A DNA stretch of 64,000 nt from JBAZOY01 sp041648505 (GCA_041648505.1 JBAZOY010000003.1:30667-94666), one strand, 5' to 3'; positions 10,186-19,620 are shown, counted from the first letter of the stretch. Notes: generated from the letters alone by a model not told the origin. A program made the numbers and translations.

Positions 10186-11843
10186 GAAGAAGGGTTTTTA
10201 AAAGCCTTCAGAGGAAGATTGTATTTATTACTCTGGTAGTTTCATTTATACCTCTCATCTCTCTCAGTGTTGTGATCTATAACCAATTTGCCCAGATGTT
10301 CAAGGACAAAATTGAGGAACAGATTAAGTACCGTGCCAGGGTTCAGAGTAACGCCATAGAACTTTTCTTAAAGGAACGTATTGCCATTCTTACGGTCATG
10401 GCCGACACGCATACCTTCGATAATTTAGCAGAAAAGGACAATATAGGGAGGCTTTTTCAGGTAATGAATCGTCGAGCCGGCGGCTTCATTGATCTCGGTT
10501 TGATTGACAGTGCCGGCCGGCATGTTGCCTACACAGGTCCTTACAATCTTCTCGAACTTAACTATTATTCGCAACCATGGTTTGGAGAGGTAGAAAGTAA
10601 GGGTATTTATATCAGTGATGTCTTTCTGGGTTACAGGCATGTACCTCACTTTATCATTGCTGTCAGGCGCCAGGAAAACAATAGAAGCTGGATACTGAGG
10701 GCAACAATAGACCCTAATGTTTTTGAGAGCCTCGTCCGGGCGGGACAGGTGGGGAAAACAGGGGATGCCTTTATCATTAACAAAGCTGGTTTCTATCAAA
10801 CCAATCCACGTTTTAATGGTCAAATTCTTTCTAAATCAAATCTGGAACCAACAGTCTTCGGAGAGGGAACGACAGTCTTAGAAAAGGTGAACAGGGAGGG
10901 AGAAAAGGTACTCTATGCGGGAAGCTGGTTGAAAGAAAACAACTGGCTTTTAGTGATCAGCCAGGAAGCATCGGAAGAAATGACAAAACTGTTCAGAACG
11001 AGAAGGATGGGGATTATTACCGTTACTTCCGGTTGTTTGCTGATTATCATGACAATTATCTTTACTACCAATCAGATCATCAGACGTCTGGAAGTGGCCG
11101 ATCGTAAAATGAACGAACTGAATGCACAACTCGTCCATACCGACAAACTGGCTGCTCTCGGTAAGATGGCGGCGGGTGTTGCCCATGAGATCAACAATCC
11201 TCTTGCTGTAATTGCCGAAAAAACGGGTTGGATGGAGGACCTGCTGACAGAGGAGGAGTTTCAGAACAGCAAATATTTTGAAGAATATAAAAAATCTCTC
11301 AAGAAGATAGAAGAACATGTGGAGAGGGCGAGAAAAGTTACCCATGGCATGCTTGGATTTGCCCGAAGAATGGAACCTCACCTGGAAGATGTTGATGTAA
11401 ACGAAGTGCTGCATCAGACGATAACCTTTTTGGAAAGTTCCGCCCGACTGAATAACATAACTATAGAAAGAGACTTGAGTTCTGACCTGCCCATCATTGC
11501 CAGCGACCACGCCCAGCTCCAGCAAGTGTTTTTGAATCTAATGACCAATGCTATTGACGTGATAGGTAAAGATGGAATTATCCATGTAAGAAGCCGGAGG
11601 ACCAATTCCGAGATAGCTATTAGTATAAAAGATAACGGTCCCGGTATTCCTAAGGAATTTCAGTCAAGAGTTTTTGAGCCCTTTTTCACTACCAAACAGA
11701 TAGGAAAAGGGACAGGGCTTGGTTTATCAGTCAGTCATAATATTGTGCAAAATTTGCATGGGACTATCACCTTTGAGAGCGAGGAAGGAAAAGGGACAAC
11801 ATTTACCGTGAAGTTGCCTGTTGTTGTCCCGCAGAAGAAGTAG
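10182..11843 (+). CDS. Cache-domain sensor histidine kinase
   Basis: 553 residues: membrane segment near 14-33, a periplasmic double-Cache-like domain, a second membrane segment near 280-300, H-box VAHEINNPLAV (His335), N-box LNLMTNAIDVIG, and G-boxes DNGPGIP and GKGTGLGLSV. It is similar along its whole length to the kinase at 7617: both have GWMEDLL or GWLEDLL after the H-box, and the sensor phrases ISDVFLG and HFIIA. It looks like a duplicated receiver-kinase cassette. Coupled by ATGA to the receiver upstream and followed 44 bp later by another receiver. Confidence 0.92.
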   Translation: MRRRVFKSLQRKIVFITLVVSFIPLISLSVVIYNQFAQMFKDKIEEQIKYRARVQSNAIELFLKERIAILTVMADTHTFDNLAEKDNIGRLFQVMNRRAGGFIDLGLIDSAGRHVAYTGPYNLLELNYYSQPWFGEVESKGIYISDVFLGYRHVPHFIIAVRRQENNRSWILRATIDPNVFESLVRAGQVGKTGDAFIINKAGFYQTNPRFNGQILSKSNLEPTVFGEGTTVLEKVNREGEKVLYAGSWLKENNWLLVISQEASEEMTKLFRTRRMGIITVTSGCLLIIMTIIFTTNQIIRRLEVADRKMNELNAQLVHTDKLAALGKMAAGVAHEINNPLAVIAEKTGWMEDLLTEEEFQNSKYFEEYKKSLKKIEEHVERARKVTHGMLGFARRMEPHLEDVDVNEVLHQTITFLESSARLNNITIERDLSSDLPIIASDHAQLQQVFLNLMTNAIDVIGKDGIIHVRSRRTNSEIAISIKDNGPGIPKEFQSRVFEPFFTTKQIGKGTGLGLSVSHNIVQNLHGTITFESEEGKGTTFTVKLPVVVPQKK

Positions 11844-11887
11844 ATACCATTCATAGCTACATAAATACACAAAAATGGAGGGCTGCA

Positions 11888-12358
11888 ATGTACACCTTCC
11901 GGGTTTTGATTGTTGATGACGAGGTGGATTTTCTGGAGACTATTGTCAATCGGCTCCAGAAAAGGAAAGTTGAGGCAACGGGCGTTCTCAGCGGAGAGGC
12001 TGCCATAGAGTTGATGGATGAGAAACTCTTTGATGTTGTTTTGCTGGATATCAAGATGCCGGGCGGTATGGATGGCATCGAGGTTTTAAGGGAGATAAAG
12101 AAGATGCATCCTTTGACCGAGGTGATTCTTCTTACCGGACATGCTTCAGTGGAGATGAGCATAGAAGGGTTGAAGCTGGGCGCCTTTGATTACCTGATAA
12201 AACCTGTAAAATTTAATGAGCTTCTGGACAAATTGGGCGCTGCCTTTCAAAAGAAGAATGCTCAGGAACAAAGGATTCGTGGTGCAAAGATACAGGAGTT
12301 GATCCATTTTCCCGGTCACATGTTTGATCCGAAAGAGGCAGAAAAAGAGAAAAATTAA
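11888..12358 (+). CDS. Single-domain response regulator
   Basis: Receiver of 156 residues with LIVDDEVDF, phospho-acceptor in LLDIKMPGGMDG, the Thr in ILLTGHAS and Lys in YLIKPVKF, followed by a charged tail of about 35 residues (KKNAQEQRI and beyond). A 29-base stretch of this tail (12249-12277) recurs in the gap at 14853-14881. It is directly followed by a UspA gene (12 bp) and then the first permease operon, so it may feed into control of those genes, although it has no DNA-binding part. Confidence 0.9.
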   Translation: MYTFRVLIVDDEVDFLETIVNRLQKRKVEATGVLSGEAAIELMDEKLFDVVLLDIKMPGGMDGIEVLREIKKMHPLTEVILLTGHASVEMSIEGLKLGAFDYLIKPVKFNELLDKLGAAFQKKNAQEQRIRGAKIQELIHFPGHMFDPKEAEKEKN

Positions 12359-12370
12359 GAAGGAGGTCTT

Positions 12371-12784
12371 ATGAAAGTACTGGTAGCTACGGACGGTTCA
12401 GAACCTTCCATTAAGGCGGTCAGAAGAGCACTGGAACTGGCTGAAAAAGAAAAGGCAGAGATTGCTCTCATTTCAGTCGCCTATTTTTCAAAGGACGATT
12501 TTGATGACATGCCACCCAGAATCCAGGAGAAATTAGAGAGACAGGCTGTGATTGCCCTCGATAAGGCAAAGGGTCTTTTTGAGGAAAGGGGGGGCAAGGT
12601 TGAACTTATATTAGAGACAGGCTTTGTCCCGGCCAATAATATTATAAAAAGGGCTAAAGAAGGCAAGTTTGACCTCATCCTTATGGGCAGTACGGGTCTC
12701 ACCGGTCTCGATAGGATCTTGATGGGCAGCACAGCGGCTAAGGTAGTAACAAATGCCCCATGCAGTGTGAGTATAATTCGATAG
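12371..12784 (+). CDS. Universal stress protein, UspA family
   Basis: 137 residues with the UspA fold: N-terminal MKVLVATDGSEPS and the ATP-binding signature G-2x-G-9x-G-S/T, seen as GSTGLTGL through MGSTAAKVV. This points to the nucleotide-binding subgroup. It has a strong ribosome site (AAGGAGG) and sits 12 bp after a receiver gene and 12 bp before the small membrane protein at 12797, so it is within the permease operon. UspA proteins often accompany transporters of this kind as regulatory subunits; the role here is not known. Confidence 0.9.
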   Translation: MKVLVATDGSEPSIKAVRRALELAEKEKAEIALISVAYFSKDDFDDMPPRIQEKLERQAVIALDKAKGLFEERGGKVELILETGFVPANNIIKRAKEGKFDLILMGSTGLTGLDRILMGSTAAKVVTNAPCSVSIIR

Positions 12785-12796
12785 GAGGTGAAAAGG

Positions 12797-13093
12797 ATGA
12801 GTAAGTTGTGGGCAAAACTAACAGGCGTCATGGTCATGGTATTGCTGTTAATGCCGAATATTGTAATCGCTTCCGGTGAAAAAGCGGCCGCCATAGTTAT
12901 TGTAGCCGATACCCGTAAGTTAACGGGCTGGGAAGGGTGGTTTGCCAATCTATATAATGAGAGTCACCTATATTTTGCTCTTCTCACCGTGGTGACTATC
13001 CCCATTGTAGGCGTGGTTCTCGGTCTTCTCGCAGACATGGTTATGTCCCATGTGGGCATTGACCTGAGTTCCAGGGAATTGTCTGAACACTAA
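12797..13093 (+). CDS. Small membrane protein next to TauE/SafE permease (DVU0150-like)
   Basis: 98 residues: an N-terminal signal or anchor (residues 6-26, MVMVLLLMPNIVIASG), a short extracytoplasmic part, and a membrane helix near 57-80 (FALLTVVTIPIVGVVLGLL). The start at 12797 follows AGGAGGTG at suitable spacing; a GTG at 12788 overlaps that ribosome site. The gene is 20 bp before a TauE/SafE permease. From memory the pattern resembles the small proteins near permeases in Desulfovibrio that are named after DVU0150, but I cannot verify this. It is likely an accessory subunit of the permease. Confidence 0.75.
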   Translation: MSKLWAKLTGVMVMVLLLMPNIVIASGEKAAAIVIVADTRKLTGWEGWFANLYNESHLYFALLTVVTIPIVGVVLGLLADMVMSHVGIDLSSRELSEH

Positions 13094-13113
13094 GAAAATT
13101 AGGAGGTTAATAT

Positions 13114-14169
13114 ATGGAATGGTTATATGTTTTAATGCCCATTTCGGGGGTTACAATATTCTGGCCGGGTCTGGTTATCCTTGGAATCGGCGTCGGGATA
13201 ATCGGTGGTTTCTTTGGTATGGGTGGCGCCTGGATGGTGACACCCGGTCTTAACATCCTTGGCTTCCCCATGGCTTTCGCGATCGGGACTGATATTGCTC
13301 ACATGGCAGGAAAGTCCCTCATTTCCACCATGCGTCATGGTAGATTCGGTAATGTCGATTACCGTCTGGGTTTTATCATGGTTTTCGGTACTGTAGCAGG
13401 GTTTGAGGCAGGCGCTCAGATGATTATGTGGCTGGAACGCCTCGGCAAGGTGGATTTCTATGTCCGCTGGATGTATGTTGTACTTCTTATTCTAATCGCC
13501 TGGATGGTCTTTTCCGACGTGGCAAAGAAAAAGAAAAAGGAGAGAGAAGCAAAGGCCGCAGGTATGGAGATAGATAACCTGGCTACCGGCCTAGAATGGC
13601 ACAAAACATTTCATAAGATCAAGATCCCTCCGGTAGTACATTTTAAGACGGCCGGATTTTCCTGTTCTGTCTGGTTACCCATTTTTGTCAGTTTTCTTAC
13701 CGGCTGGCTGGCTGGTCTTCTGGGTATCGGTGGAGGCCTCATACGTATGCCGGCCCTTATCTACTTTGTCGGTTGTCCAACCCACATTGCCGTGGGGACA
13801 GACCTCTTTGAAGTTATGATATCCGGTCTTTACGGAGCCGGCACCTATACTTTCAAGGGCAGAACAGAACTGGTTGCCGCCCTTATAATGCTGCTGGGTG
13901 CTGCTGTGGGGGCACAGATTGGGACGGTGGCAACTAAATATATCAAAGGGTATGGAATCCGTATTGCCTTTGGAATCGCCGTTATAGGTTGCTGTATTTC
14001 CGTAATTATGAAACTTATTCCAACCTATGTGCCTGAATCCAAGGATATTTTGGATATTACATCAACCATTCTCATCCTTGGGCTTGTTAGCTCTCTGTCC
14101 ATCTATATCTTTGTCAAAATGATACAGGGTGCGAAGAAAGAGATCGCCATGAAGAAAGAAAAGGCTTAG
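13114..14169 (+). CDS. TauE/SafE family permease (copy 1)
   Basis: 351-residue inner-membrane protein with about eight hydrophobic segments in two halves. Each half carries the family's glycine-rich signature: IGGFFGMGGAWMVTPGL in the first and GLLGIGGGLIRMPALIYF in the second, each followed by a G-T-D motif (AIGTDIAHM, AVGTDLFEV). TauE/SafE proteins are proposed exporters or importers of sulfite, sulfoacetate, sulfolactate and similar anions. A charged cytoplasmic loop near 135-175 separates the halves. In a sulfate reducer a sulfur oxyanion is a reasonable cargo, but the sequence does not show it. Ribosome site AGGAGG at 13102-13107. Confidence 0.92.
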   Translation: MEWLYVLMPISGVTIFWPGLVILGIGVGIIGGFFGMGGAWMVTPGLNILGFPMAFAIGTDIAHMAGKSLISTMRHGRFGNVDYRLGFIMVFGTVAGFEAGAQMIMWLERLGKVDFYVRWMYVVLLILIAWMVFSDVAKKKKKEREAKAAGMEIDNLATGLEWHKTFHKIKIPPVVHFKTAGFSCSVWLPIFVSFLTGWLAGLLGIGGGLIRMPALIYFVGCPTHIAVGTDLFEVMISGLYGAGTYTFKGRTELVAALIMLLGAAVGAQIGTVATKYIKGYGIRIAFGIAVIGCCISVIMKLIPTYVPESKDILDITSTILILGLVSSLSIYIFVKMIQGAKKEIAMKKEKA

Positions 14170-14185
14170 CATAAGGAGGTATGCA

Positions 14186-14779
14186 ATGATAAAGAAACTG
14201 GGCTGGCTTGTGATATTGTTTACCCTGCCTTTTATCCTTCTTTCCGGCTGCGGGGAATTGGGTAAGGTAGATCAGGGGAGGGTTATAAAATTTGATAAGA
14301 CGAAAAGGACGGTTACCATTGTTAAGAATATTAACGGTGACTATCAGCTGCCACCTGTCACCTATGAACTGCCGACTGATCCGAAGGAGATGGGGCCTGA
14401 GCCTAAGGTGGGGATGCGGTTAAAGCTCGATACCATTAATAACAAGATGCTCATCTTTGATGCTGCAACACAGAATCTCAAGACGGTTAATTATAGACTG
14501 ATTGAAAAGAAAGAAAATGTTGGTAAAGAAGATCCGCTGGTCTATGATAAGAGAGCAGATAAGCCCAAAGACTTCCCTGTGGTGGATAGAGCAGGAAAAA
14601 CTATTACCGTCTATTCTAAGAAACAGAAGATTTTAGTCACCTTTTCACTACCGGATGAATACTTTGCCCTTCCGGATAATACATGGGGTGCCGGTGATGA
14701 AGTGCGAATCTACTATAAAGAAGAGGGTAAGGCAGGGAGGTTTATGAATGTAAGCAAGACGGATATTTTTAAGAAGTAA
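14186..14779 (+). CDS. Lipoprotein of unknown function in permease operon
   Basis: 197 residues with a lipoprotein signal peptide: KKLGW, a hydrophobic stretch, then the lipobox LLSGC (Cys22). The mature part has two similar segments built from beta-type motifs (VIKFDKTKRTVTIVKN and DRAGKTITVYSKKQKILVTF), suggesting a repeated small beta domain. I recall a domain of unknown function (DUF4881) in this setting in Desulfovibrio-type genomes, without being able to check. It starts 16 bp after permease copy 1 with a strong AAGGAGG, so it is co-transcribed and may be its periplasmic partner. Confidence 0.8.
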   Translation: MIKKLGWLVILFTLPFILLSGCGELGKVDQGRVIKFDKTKRTVTIVKNINGDYQLPPVTYELPTDPKEMGPEPKVGMRLKLDTINNKMLIFDAATQNLKTVNYRLIEKKENVGKEDPLVYDKRADKPKDFPVVDRAGKTITVYSKKQKILVTFSLPDEYFALPDNTWGAGDEVRIYYKEEGKAGRFMNVSKTDIFKK

Positions 14780-14852
14780 CATGATAACGGTAACTATTTA
14801 GAAGCCGAAGTCGGGGTAAACGATATAAGCCCGAATAAAAGCTCCAAATATG

Positions 14853-14881
14853 AAAAGAAAAATGCTCAGGAACAGAAGATT
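14853..14881 (+). repeat. Remnant copy of a receiver-gene tail
   Basis: These 29 bases match 26 of 29 bases of the 3' coding part of the receiver gene at 12249-12277 and read KKNAQEQ in the same way. The surrounding frame is open from the lipoprotein stop (14779) to about 14975 but has no plausible start. This looks like the remains of a duplicated receiver gene between lipoprotein and permease copy 2. The rest of the 200 bp gap (14780-14979) shows nothing else recognisable apart from the ribosome site of the next gene. Confidence 0.5.
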
Positions 14882-14979
14882 ATGCGTACAAGTATGCAGA
14901 ATCTTTTCTTTCTTAGGCCGTGTATGAAGAAGAAAAGAGTAGAGAGGGGAAAAAATTTTATAAGGAGGATGTAAATTTA

Positions 14980-16263
14980 ATGGGAAGAGGCGAAAAGTTA
15001 TATCAGATGTTTATGCTGGCGGCAAAGGCCCATGCAGAATGGGAGTGTGAAATGTCAAGGAACATACTAAGTAGCAAGAAGAGACGCTGGATATTAGGCT
15101 TGATGGTATTGCCGATCATTCTTGGAACCATCGCTATGGCTGCTTCTAATCTGCCGCCGATATTGGGAGGAAAAGAGGCTTACTGTCCCGCCTTTTATAC
15201 TACCTTTATTTTTATGGTTTCCATACTTATCGGCTTCTGTGCAGGGCTAATTACCGGCGCTATCGGGGCGGGCGGCGGATTTATCATTACGCCCGCACTC
15301 ATGAGCGCAGGAATAAAAGGGATCCTGGCCGTGGGTACCGATCTTTTCCATATCTTTGCCAAGGCTATTATGGGAACGGTGGTTCATAAAAAATTGGGTA
15401 ATGTCTCAGTCGGCCTGGCCGTCGCCTTTTTAGTCGGATCAGTCCTCGGAGTTACCGGCGGCGGGGTGATCAACAGGACCCTTTATGAGACCAATCCTCT
15501 TTTGAGTGATACCTTTATTAGTGTCGTTTATGTTTTATTATTGGGGTTTTTAGGCATCTATGCCTTGCTTGATTTTTTAAGGCTCAGCAAAGCAGAGAAA
15601 GATGTGGGTGCTCATATGGGGGAAAGCCCCCATGGCGCCGAGGCAGTCTCCGGTAAAAAGGGCCTTCCCGCCAGGTTGCAATCGGCCAGCATTCCTCCCC
15701 TTATTACCTTTGATCAGAACCTCACCCCCGGTGGAAAGAGAATTTCGGCGGTCTTTGTAGCTGTCTGCGGGGCTATTGTCGGCTTCGCAGCGGCAATCAT
15801 GGGGGTAGGCGGAGGTTTTTTGACTTTTCCCATGTTTGTTTATATACTTGGAATTTCTTCTTTTACCACGGTAGGGACGGATATTCTGCAGATCATATTT
15901 ACTGCCGGTTATGCCGCCATTGCACAATACGCCATTTACGGCTTCGTTTTTTACACTCTGGCCATGGGAATGCTCCTCGGTTCCCTGGTGGGAATTCAGC
16001 TCGGCGCGCTGACCACCAAGGTTGTCAAAGGAATCTACATCAGAGGGTTTTATGCCGTAGCCGTTATCGCTGGTTTCCTCAACAGGCTGTTTGCCCTCCC
16101 CGGTAAACTCAGAGAAATGGAGATTATTAACATCTCTCAAGGTTTGGCGACCATATTGACCAGCATCGGCAACTGGCTCTTTTTTATTGCCGTGGGGCTT
16201 TTCGCTTTCTGGGTAATCGGAAAGTTTTTCAGCAACATTAAAGTCTTGAGAGGGGAGGTATAG
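14980..16263 (+). CDS. TauE/SafE family permease (copy 2)
   Basis: 427 residues. The start is taken at 14980, which follows TAAGGAGGAT; an upstream GTG at 14920 would add a charged stretch without a ribosome site. An N-terminal cytoplasmic part of about 30 residues precedes a membrane segment (WILGLMVLPIILGTIAMA) and an extra hydrophobic pair. The family signatures are GLITGAIGAGGGFIITPAL with AVGTDLFHI, and AAIMGVGGGFLTFPMFVYI with TVGTDILQI. It is clearly more divergent from copies 1 and 3 than they are from each other and is longer at both ends. It lies 4 bp before another membrane protein, so the two are likely made together. The substrate is unknown. Confidence 0.9.
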   Translation: MGRGEKLYQMFMLAAKAHAEWECEMSRNILSSKKRRWILGLMVLPIILGTIAMAASNLPPILGGKEAYCPAFYTTFIFMVSILIGFCAGLITGAIGAGGGFIITPALMSAGIKGILAVGTDLFHIFAKAIMGTVVHKKLGNVSVGLAVAFLVGSVLGVTGGGVINRTLYETNPLLSDTFISVVYVLLLGFLGIYALLDFLRLSKAEKDVGAHMGESPHGAEAVSGKKGLPARLQSASIPPLITFDQNLTPGGKRISAVFVAVCGAIVGFAAAIMGVGGGFLTFPMFVYILGISSFTTVGTDILQIIFTAGYAAIAQYAIYGFVFYTLAMGMLLGSLVGIQLGALTTKVVKGIYIRGFYAVAVIAGFLNRLFALPGKLREMEIINISQGLATILTSIGNWLFFIAVGLFAFWVIGKFFSNIKVLRGEV

Positions 16264-16267
16264 GACG

Positions 16268-16987
16268 ATGCTGGTTATGAATAAAAAGGCTTTCGGTAAA
16301 GGTCTTCTTCTGACTGTTAGTTTCTTTATTGTTCTGGGAATAATGTTTACCCCCATATTTGGCGGAGGGAACAATGCATTCCAGTTTTCGGATCGGCTTT
16401 TCAATTCTATCTCTAAGGGGTCAACGTATTACATCCCCAAGATTCTGAAAGAAAACGGAGACTACAGAGGTCACCGTGTTAATGCTACCATTAAACTTGA
16501 TGATAAAGAAACATTTAAAAAGGTGGAACAACTTTTTTCGGCCGCAGGGGCTTCGGTAAGTATAGCAGATAGCGGATCTCCACTGCTCGTGGTGAATGGT
16601 GACCTCGGTCAGATTTTAGAGGTGGCGATCAGGGATAGCGATGTTGTATTCCATAATCGGGGTGAGGAGATTGCACAGAAATACGGCTTTCCGCAAAAAG
16701 AGGTGTTGTTTTTCTGGCACAAGGGATTCAAAGCACTGAATAAAGCACTGATGAAAGAAGAGAAGTTTGCCGATGCCTCCTGGATGGAAGAGGTGATGAT
16801 GAAGACCATTGAGGTAGCGTATAATTTCTATAAAATTGAGCCGAGATCGGCATCTTCGAGTATCGGTATCTTAAGCTTTTCGCTTGTTTTTTACGTAATT
16901 TACACCCTGTGGTGGGGTTATGCGGTTCTCTTCCTGTTCGAGGGCCTTGGCCTGGAAATGACAGCCGGCCACAAAAAAGAGATGTAA
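16268..16987 (+). CDS. Two-helix membrane protein of unknown function
   Basis: 239 residues; no family recognised. A membrane helix near 11-29 (GLLLTVSFFIVLGIMFTPIF) and another near 198-222 (SFSLVFYVIYTLWWGYAVLF) flank a soluble part of about 165 residues that probably faces the periplasm. It is 4 bp behind permease copy 2 with a GGGGAGG ribosome site, and 11 bp before the dikinase-like gene, so it bridges the two. Its topology (helix, periplasmic domain, helix) is the same as that of the 186-residue protein at 22893, which stands next to permease copy 3; a shared role as permease partner is inferred. Confidence 0.75.
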   Translation: MLVMNKKAFGKGLLLTVSFFIVLGIMFTPIFGGGNNAFQFSDRLFNSISKGSTYYIPKILKENGDYRGHRVNATIKLDDKETFKKVEQLFSAAGASVSIADSGSPLLVVNGDLGQILEVAIRDSDVVFHNRGEEIAQKYGFPQKEVLFFWHKGFKALNKALMKEEKFADASWMEEVMMKTIEVAYNFYKIEPRSASSSIGILSFSLVFYVIYTLWWGYAVLFLFEGLGLEMTAGHKKEM

Positions 16988-16998
16988 GTTTTTCATAG

Positions 16999-19620
16999 AT
17001 GCTTTCTTTCCTGAAAAGAATATTTTCTAAGGGTCCTTCCTGGGTGCAACATCTTACCCTTGACGTGGAAGAACTACGCTCTACCTTCAAGGCCCGTTAC
17101 CATAATTTCAAACTCCTGCTTAATGCCAACAATAAGGCATTGGAGATTATGGCTGATATGGAGCAGGCCCTTGCAGGGGGGCGTCTCTTCGGCATGTCTT
17201 TTATCAGGGCAAATTGCACCGCTCTGTCCGTCAACGTTTTCCTTATCATCCAGAACCTTGCCGAACTTGCACCTGGCAAGTATCGGGAATTATATAACAG
17301 GTTCAGGGAGATCGAGAGGTCCATCAATCAGGTACTTTCTCAGAGAAGGATGCCCAAGGGGGAAAGGCCTGTCATTTCACTTCGGGAAATTAATGGGGAG
17401 ATGGCTGATGAGGTGGGAAGCAAAATGGCCAATCTGGGAGAGATAAAAAATCAGCTACAGATCCCCACGCCGGAAGGTTTTGTCATAACATCCCTTGCCT
17501 ATCAGAGATTTTTTGCCCATAACGACCTTCAGACAGAAATTGAGCGTCGTCTCCAGTCTTCTCCTGCAGAGCAGATAGATCATCTCTATGCCCTCAGCGC
17601 CGACATCCAGCAATTGATCATACGGTCAAGCATTCCTGATGACCTTGAAGAGGCGATCATGGAGGCTTACCATGATCTGGAAAGGCAGGTCAGAAATGGG
17701 ATAACCGTATCTGTGCGAAGCAGCGCCCTGGTTGAAGATACGGCGGGAATATCCTTTGCCGGACAGTATCGTTCCGAACTGAATGTGAGCGCCGAGAATA
17801 TCATTCATGCCTACCGGGAAATCATTGCCAGTAAATACAGTCTGCAAGCCATGGCTTACAGACTGAACAGGGGGATCCGGGATGAAGACATTGATATGTG
17901 TGTTGGTTGCATGGTTATGGTTGATGCGTTAGCCGGCGGGGTTATCTATTCTCGTAATCCGGTGGATATAAGAGACGATTCTATTTTTGTAAACTCAGTC
18001 TGGGGGCTGCCCAAATCAGTGGTCGACGGCAGCGGCTCTTCCGACCTGTTTGTTGTTGTCCGGGATAAGATGGCTGTTGTAAAGAAAAATATCGGGATTA
18101 AGGAATACAAGTTTACCTGTTATCCTGAAGAGGGGGTATGCCGCCTGGATTTAACGGGAGACAGAGCATCTTCTTCTTCCCTGACAGATGAACAGGTGAT
18201 TGAACTGGCTCGAATAGCAGTGAGAATTGAGAGCCACTACGGTTTCCCCCAAGATATTGAGTGGGCCGTTTCTCATAATGGTTCAATATATATTTTGCAG
18301 TGTCGGCCTCTGAAACAAAGCGATACAGAGAAAATAATTTCTAAAAGAGGAGAGGAGCCATTAGAAAAGGAATCGGTGATAATCGAGGGAGGGATAACAG
18401 CCTCTCCCGGCGTGGCTTACGGAGCCGCCTTTATAGTAAAAAAAGACATGGATGCCCTTCAATTTCCGGAGGGAGCCGTCCTGGTTGCCACTCAGCCTCT
18501 GCCCAGATGGGCTGCTCTCCTGAGCCGGGCTAAGGCTGTGGTTACGGAGGAAGGAAGCTTCGCCGGACACCTGGCTACTGTGGCGAGAGAGTTTAATGTA
18601 CCGGCATTGTTCGGTATTGCCGGGGCGACTACTAAGTTAAGGAACAACGACCTGATAACAGTAGATGCCGATGGGCTGAAAATTTATAAGGGTAGAATTG
18701 AATTGCCCGCGATGCAGGGGGAGCATAAAATAAATTTTGTCAAAGGCAGTCCTGTTTATGAGATCCTTGAGGAGGTGAGTCGGTGCATTGTTCCCTTAAA
18801 TCTTCTTGATCCGGATGCATCGGATTTTAAGCCGCAGAGCTGCCGGACCCTCCACGATATTACCCGCTTTTGCCACGAAAAGGCTCTCTGGGAAATGTTC
18901 AGCTTCGGTAAAGATTATTTTTTCCCGGAGCGTGCCAGTAAACAACTGGTAACTGCTGACGTACCTATGCAGTTCTGGGTCATTGATTTAGACGATGGTT
19001 TCAAAGATGAGGTAAAGGAGAAGCAGGTTAAACTGGAAAACATATCTTCCATACCAATGCTTGCCCTTTGGGAGGGGATTACCGTTATTCCATGGCAGGG
19101 ACCGCCGCCGGTTAATGCCAGAGGATTTATGTCCATTCTGCATCAGGCAACTACTAATCCTGCTCTTGACCCCTCCACTCGTTCTTCGTATGCTGTACGA
19201 AATTATTTTATGGTTTCAAAGAATTTTTGCTCTCTCCATTCCCGATTTGGGTTTCATTTTTCCATTGTAGAGAGCCTGGTAGGTGAGAGACCTGTTGAAA
19301 ATTACATCAGTTTCCAGTTCAAGGGCGGGGCTGCTGACTATCAGCGAAGGGCTAGAAGAGCCTTTTTTGTTGGTTGTATCCTGGAGGAATTTGGCTTTCG
19401 GACAAAGGTTAGAGAAGACGCCCTTTTTTCCCGCATTGAGGGTCAGGAAAAAGGATTCATGAAGGCAAGGCTCAGAATTGTCGGTTATCTGATTATCCAC
19501 ACCCGTCAGTTAGATATGATTATGCTTGACGAAACCTCCATAAACAACCAGAAGGCAAAAATCATGAAAGACCTCCACTCCATTATCCAAACCCCCGCAG
19601 CTCTCCAGCAGAGAGAATAG
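16999..19620 (+). CDS. Pyruvate,water dikinase-like protein with novel C-terminal domain (paralogue 1)
   Basis: 873 residues. A helical N-terminal region (1-120) precedes a PEP-synthase-type ATP-grasp domain (about 125-450; SKMANLGE, VSVRSSALVEDTAGISFAGQ with the Arg near 240, and PQDIEWA near 418). A swivelling phospho-histidine domain (about 460-570) has the catalytic His at position 524 in GSFAGHLATVAREF. The normal PEP/pyruvate-binding TIM barrel is absent. Instead the last 290 residues hold a domain I do not recognise, shared with the protein at 25933 (TLHDITRFCHEKA, NYISFQFKGGAADYQRRARR). It could move a phosphoryl group from ATP via His to an unknown acceptor. The second membrane-protein gene is 11 bp upstream and a kinase 14 bp downstream. 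Confidence 0.85.
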   Translation: MLSFLKRIFSKGPSWVQHLTLDVEELRSTFKARYHNFKLLLNANNKALEIMADMEQALAGGRLFGMSFIRANCTALSVNVFLIIQNLAELAPGKYRELYNRFREIERSINQVLSQRRMPKGERPVISLREINGEMADEVGSKMANLGEIKNQLQIPTPEGFVITSLAYQRFFAHNDLQTEIERRLQSSPAEQIDHLYALSADIQQLIIRSSIPDDLEEAIMEAYHDLERQVRNGITVSVRSSALVEDTAGISFAGQYRSELNVSAENIIHAYREIIASKYSLQAMAYRLNRGIRDEDIDMCVGCMVMVDALAGGVIYSRNPVDIRDDSIFVNSVWGLPKSVVDGSGSSDLFVVVRDKMAVVKKNIGIKEYKFTCYPEEGVCRLDLTGDRASSSSLTDEQVIELARIAVRIESHYGFPQDIEWAVSHNGSIYILQCRPLKQSDTEKIISKRGEEPLEKESVIIEGGITASPGVAYGAAFIVKKDMDALQFPEGAVLVATQPLPRWAALLSRAKAVVTEEGSFAGHLATVAREFNVPALFGIAGATTKLRNNDLITVDADGLKIYKGRIELPAMQGEHKINFVKGSPVYEILEEVSRCIVPLNLLDPDASDFKPQSCRTLHDITRFCHEKALWEMFSFGKDYFFPERASKQLVTADVPMQFWVIDLDDGFKDEVKEKQVKLENISSIPMLALWEGITVIPWQGPPPVNARGFMSILHQATTNPALDPSTRSSYAVRNYFMVSKNFCSLHSRFGFHFSIVESLVGERPVENYISFQFKGGAADYQRRARRAFFVGCILEEFGFRTKVREDALFSRIEGQEKGFMKARLRIVGYLIIHTRQLDMIMLDETSINNQKAKIMKDLHSIIQTPAALQQRE

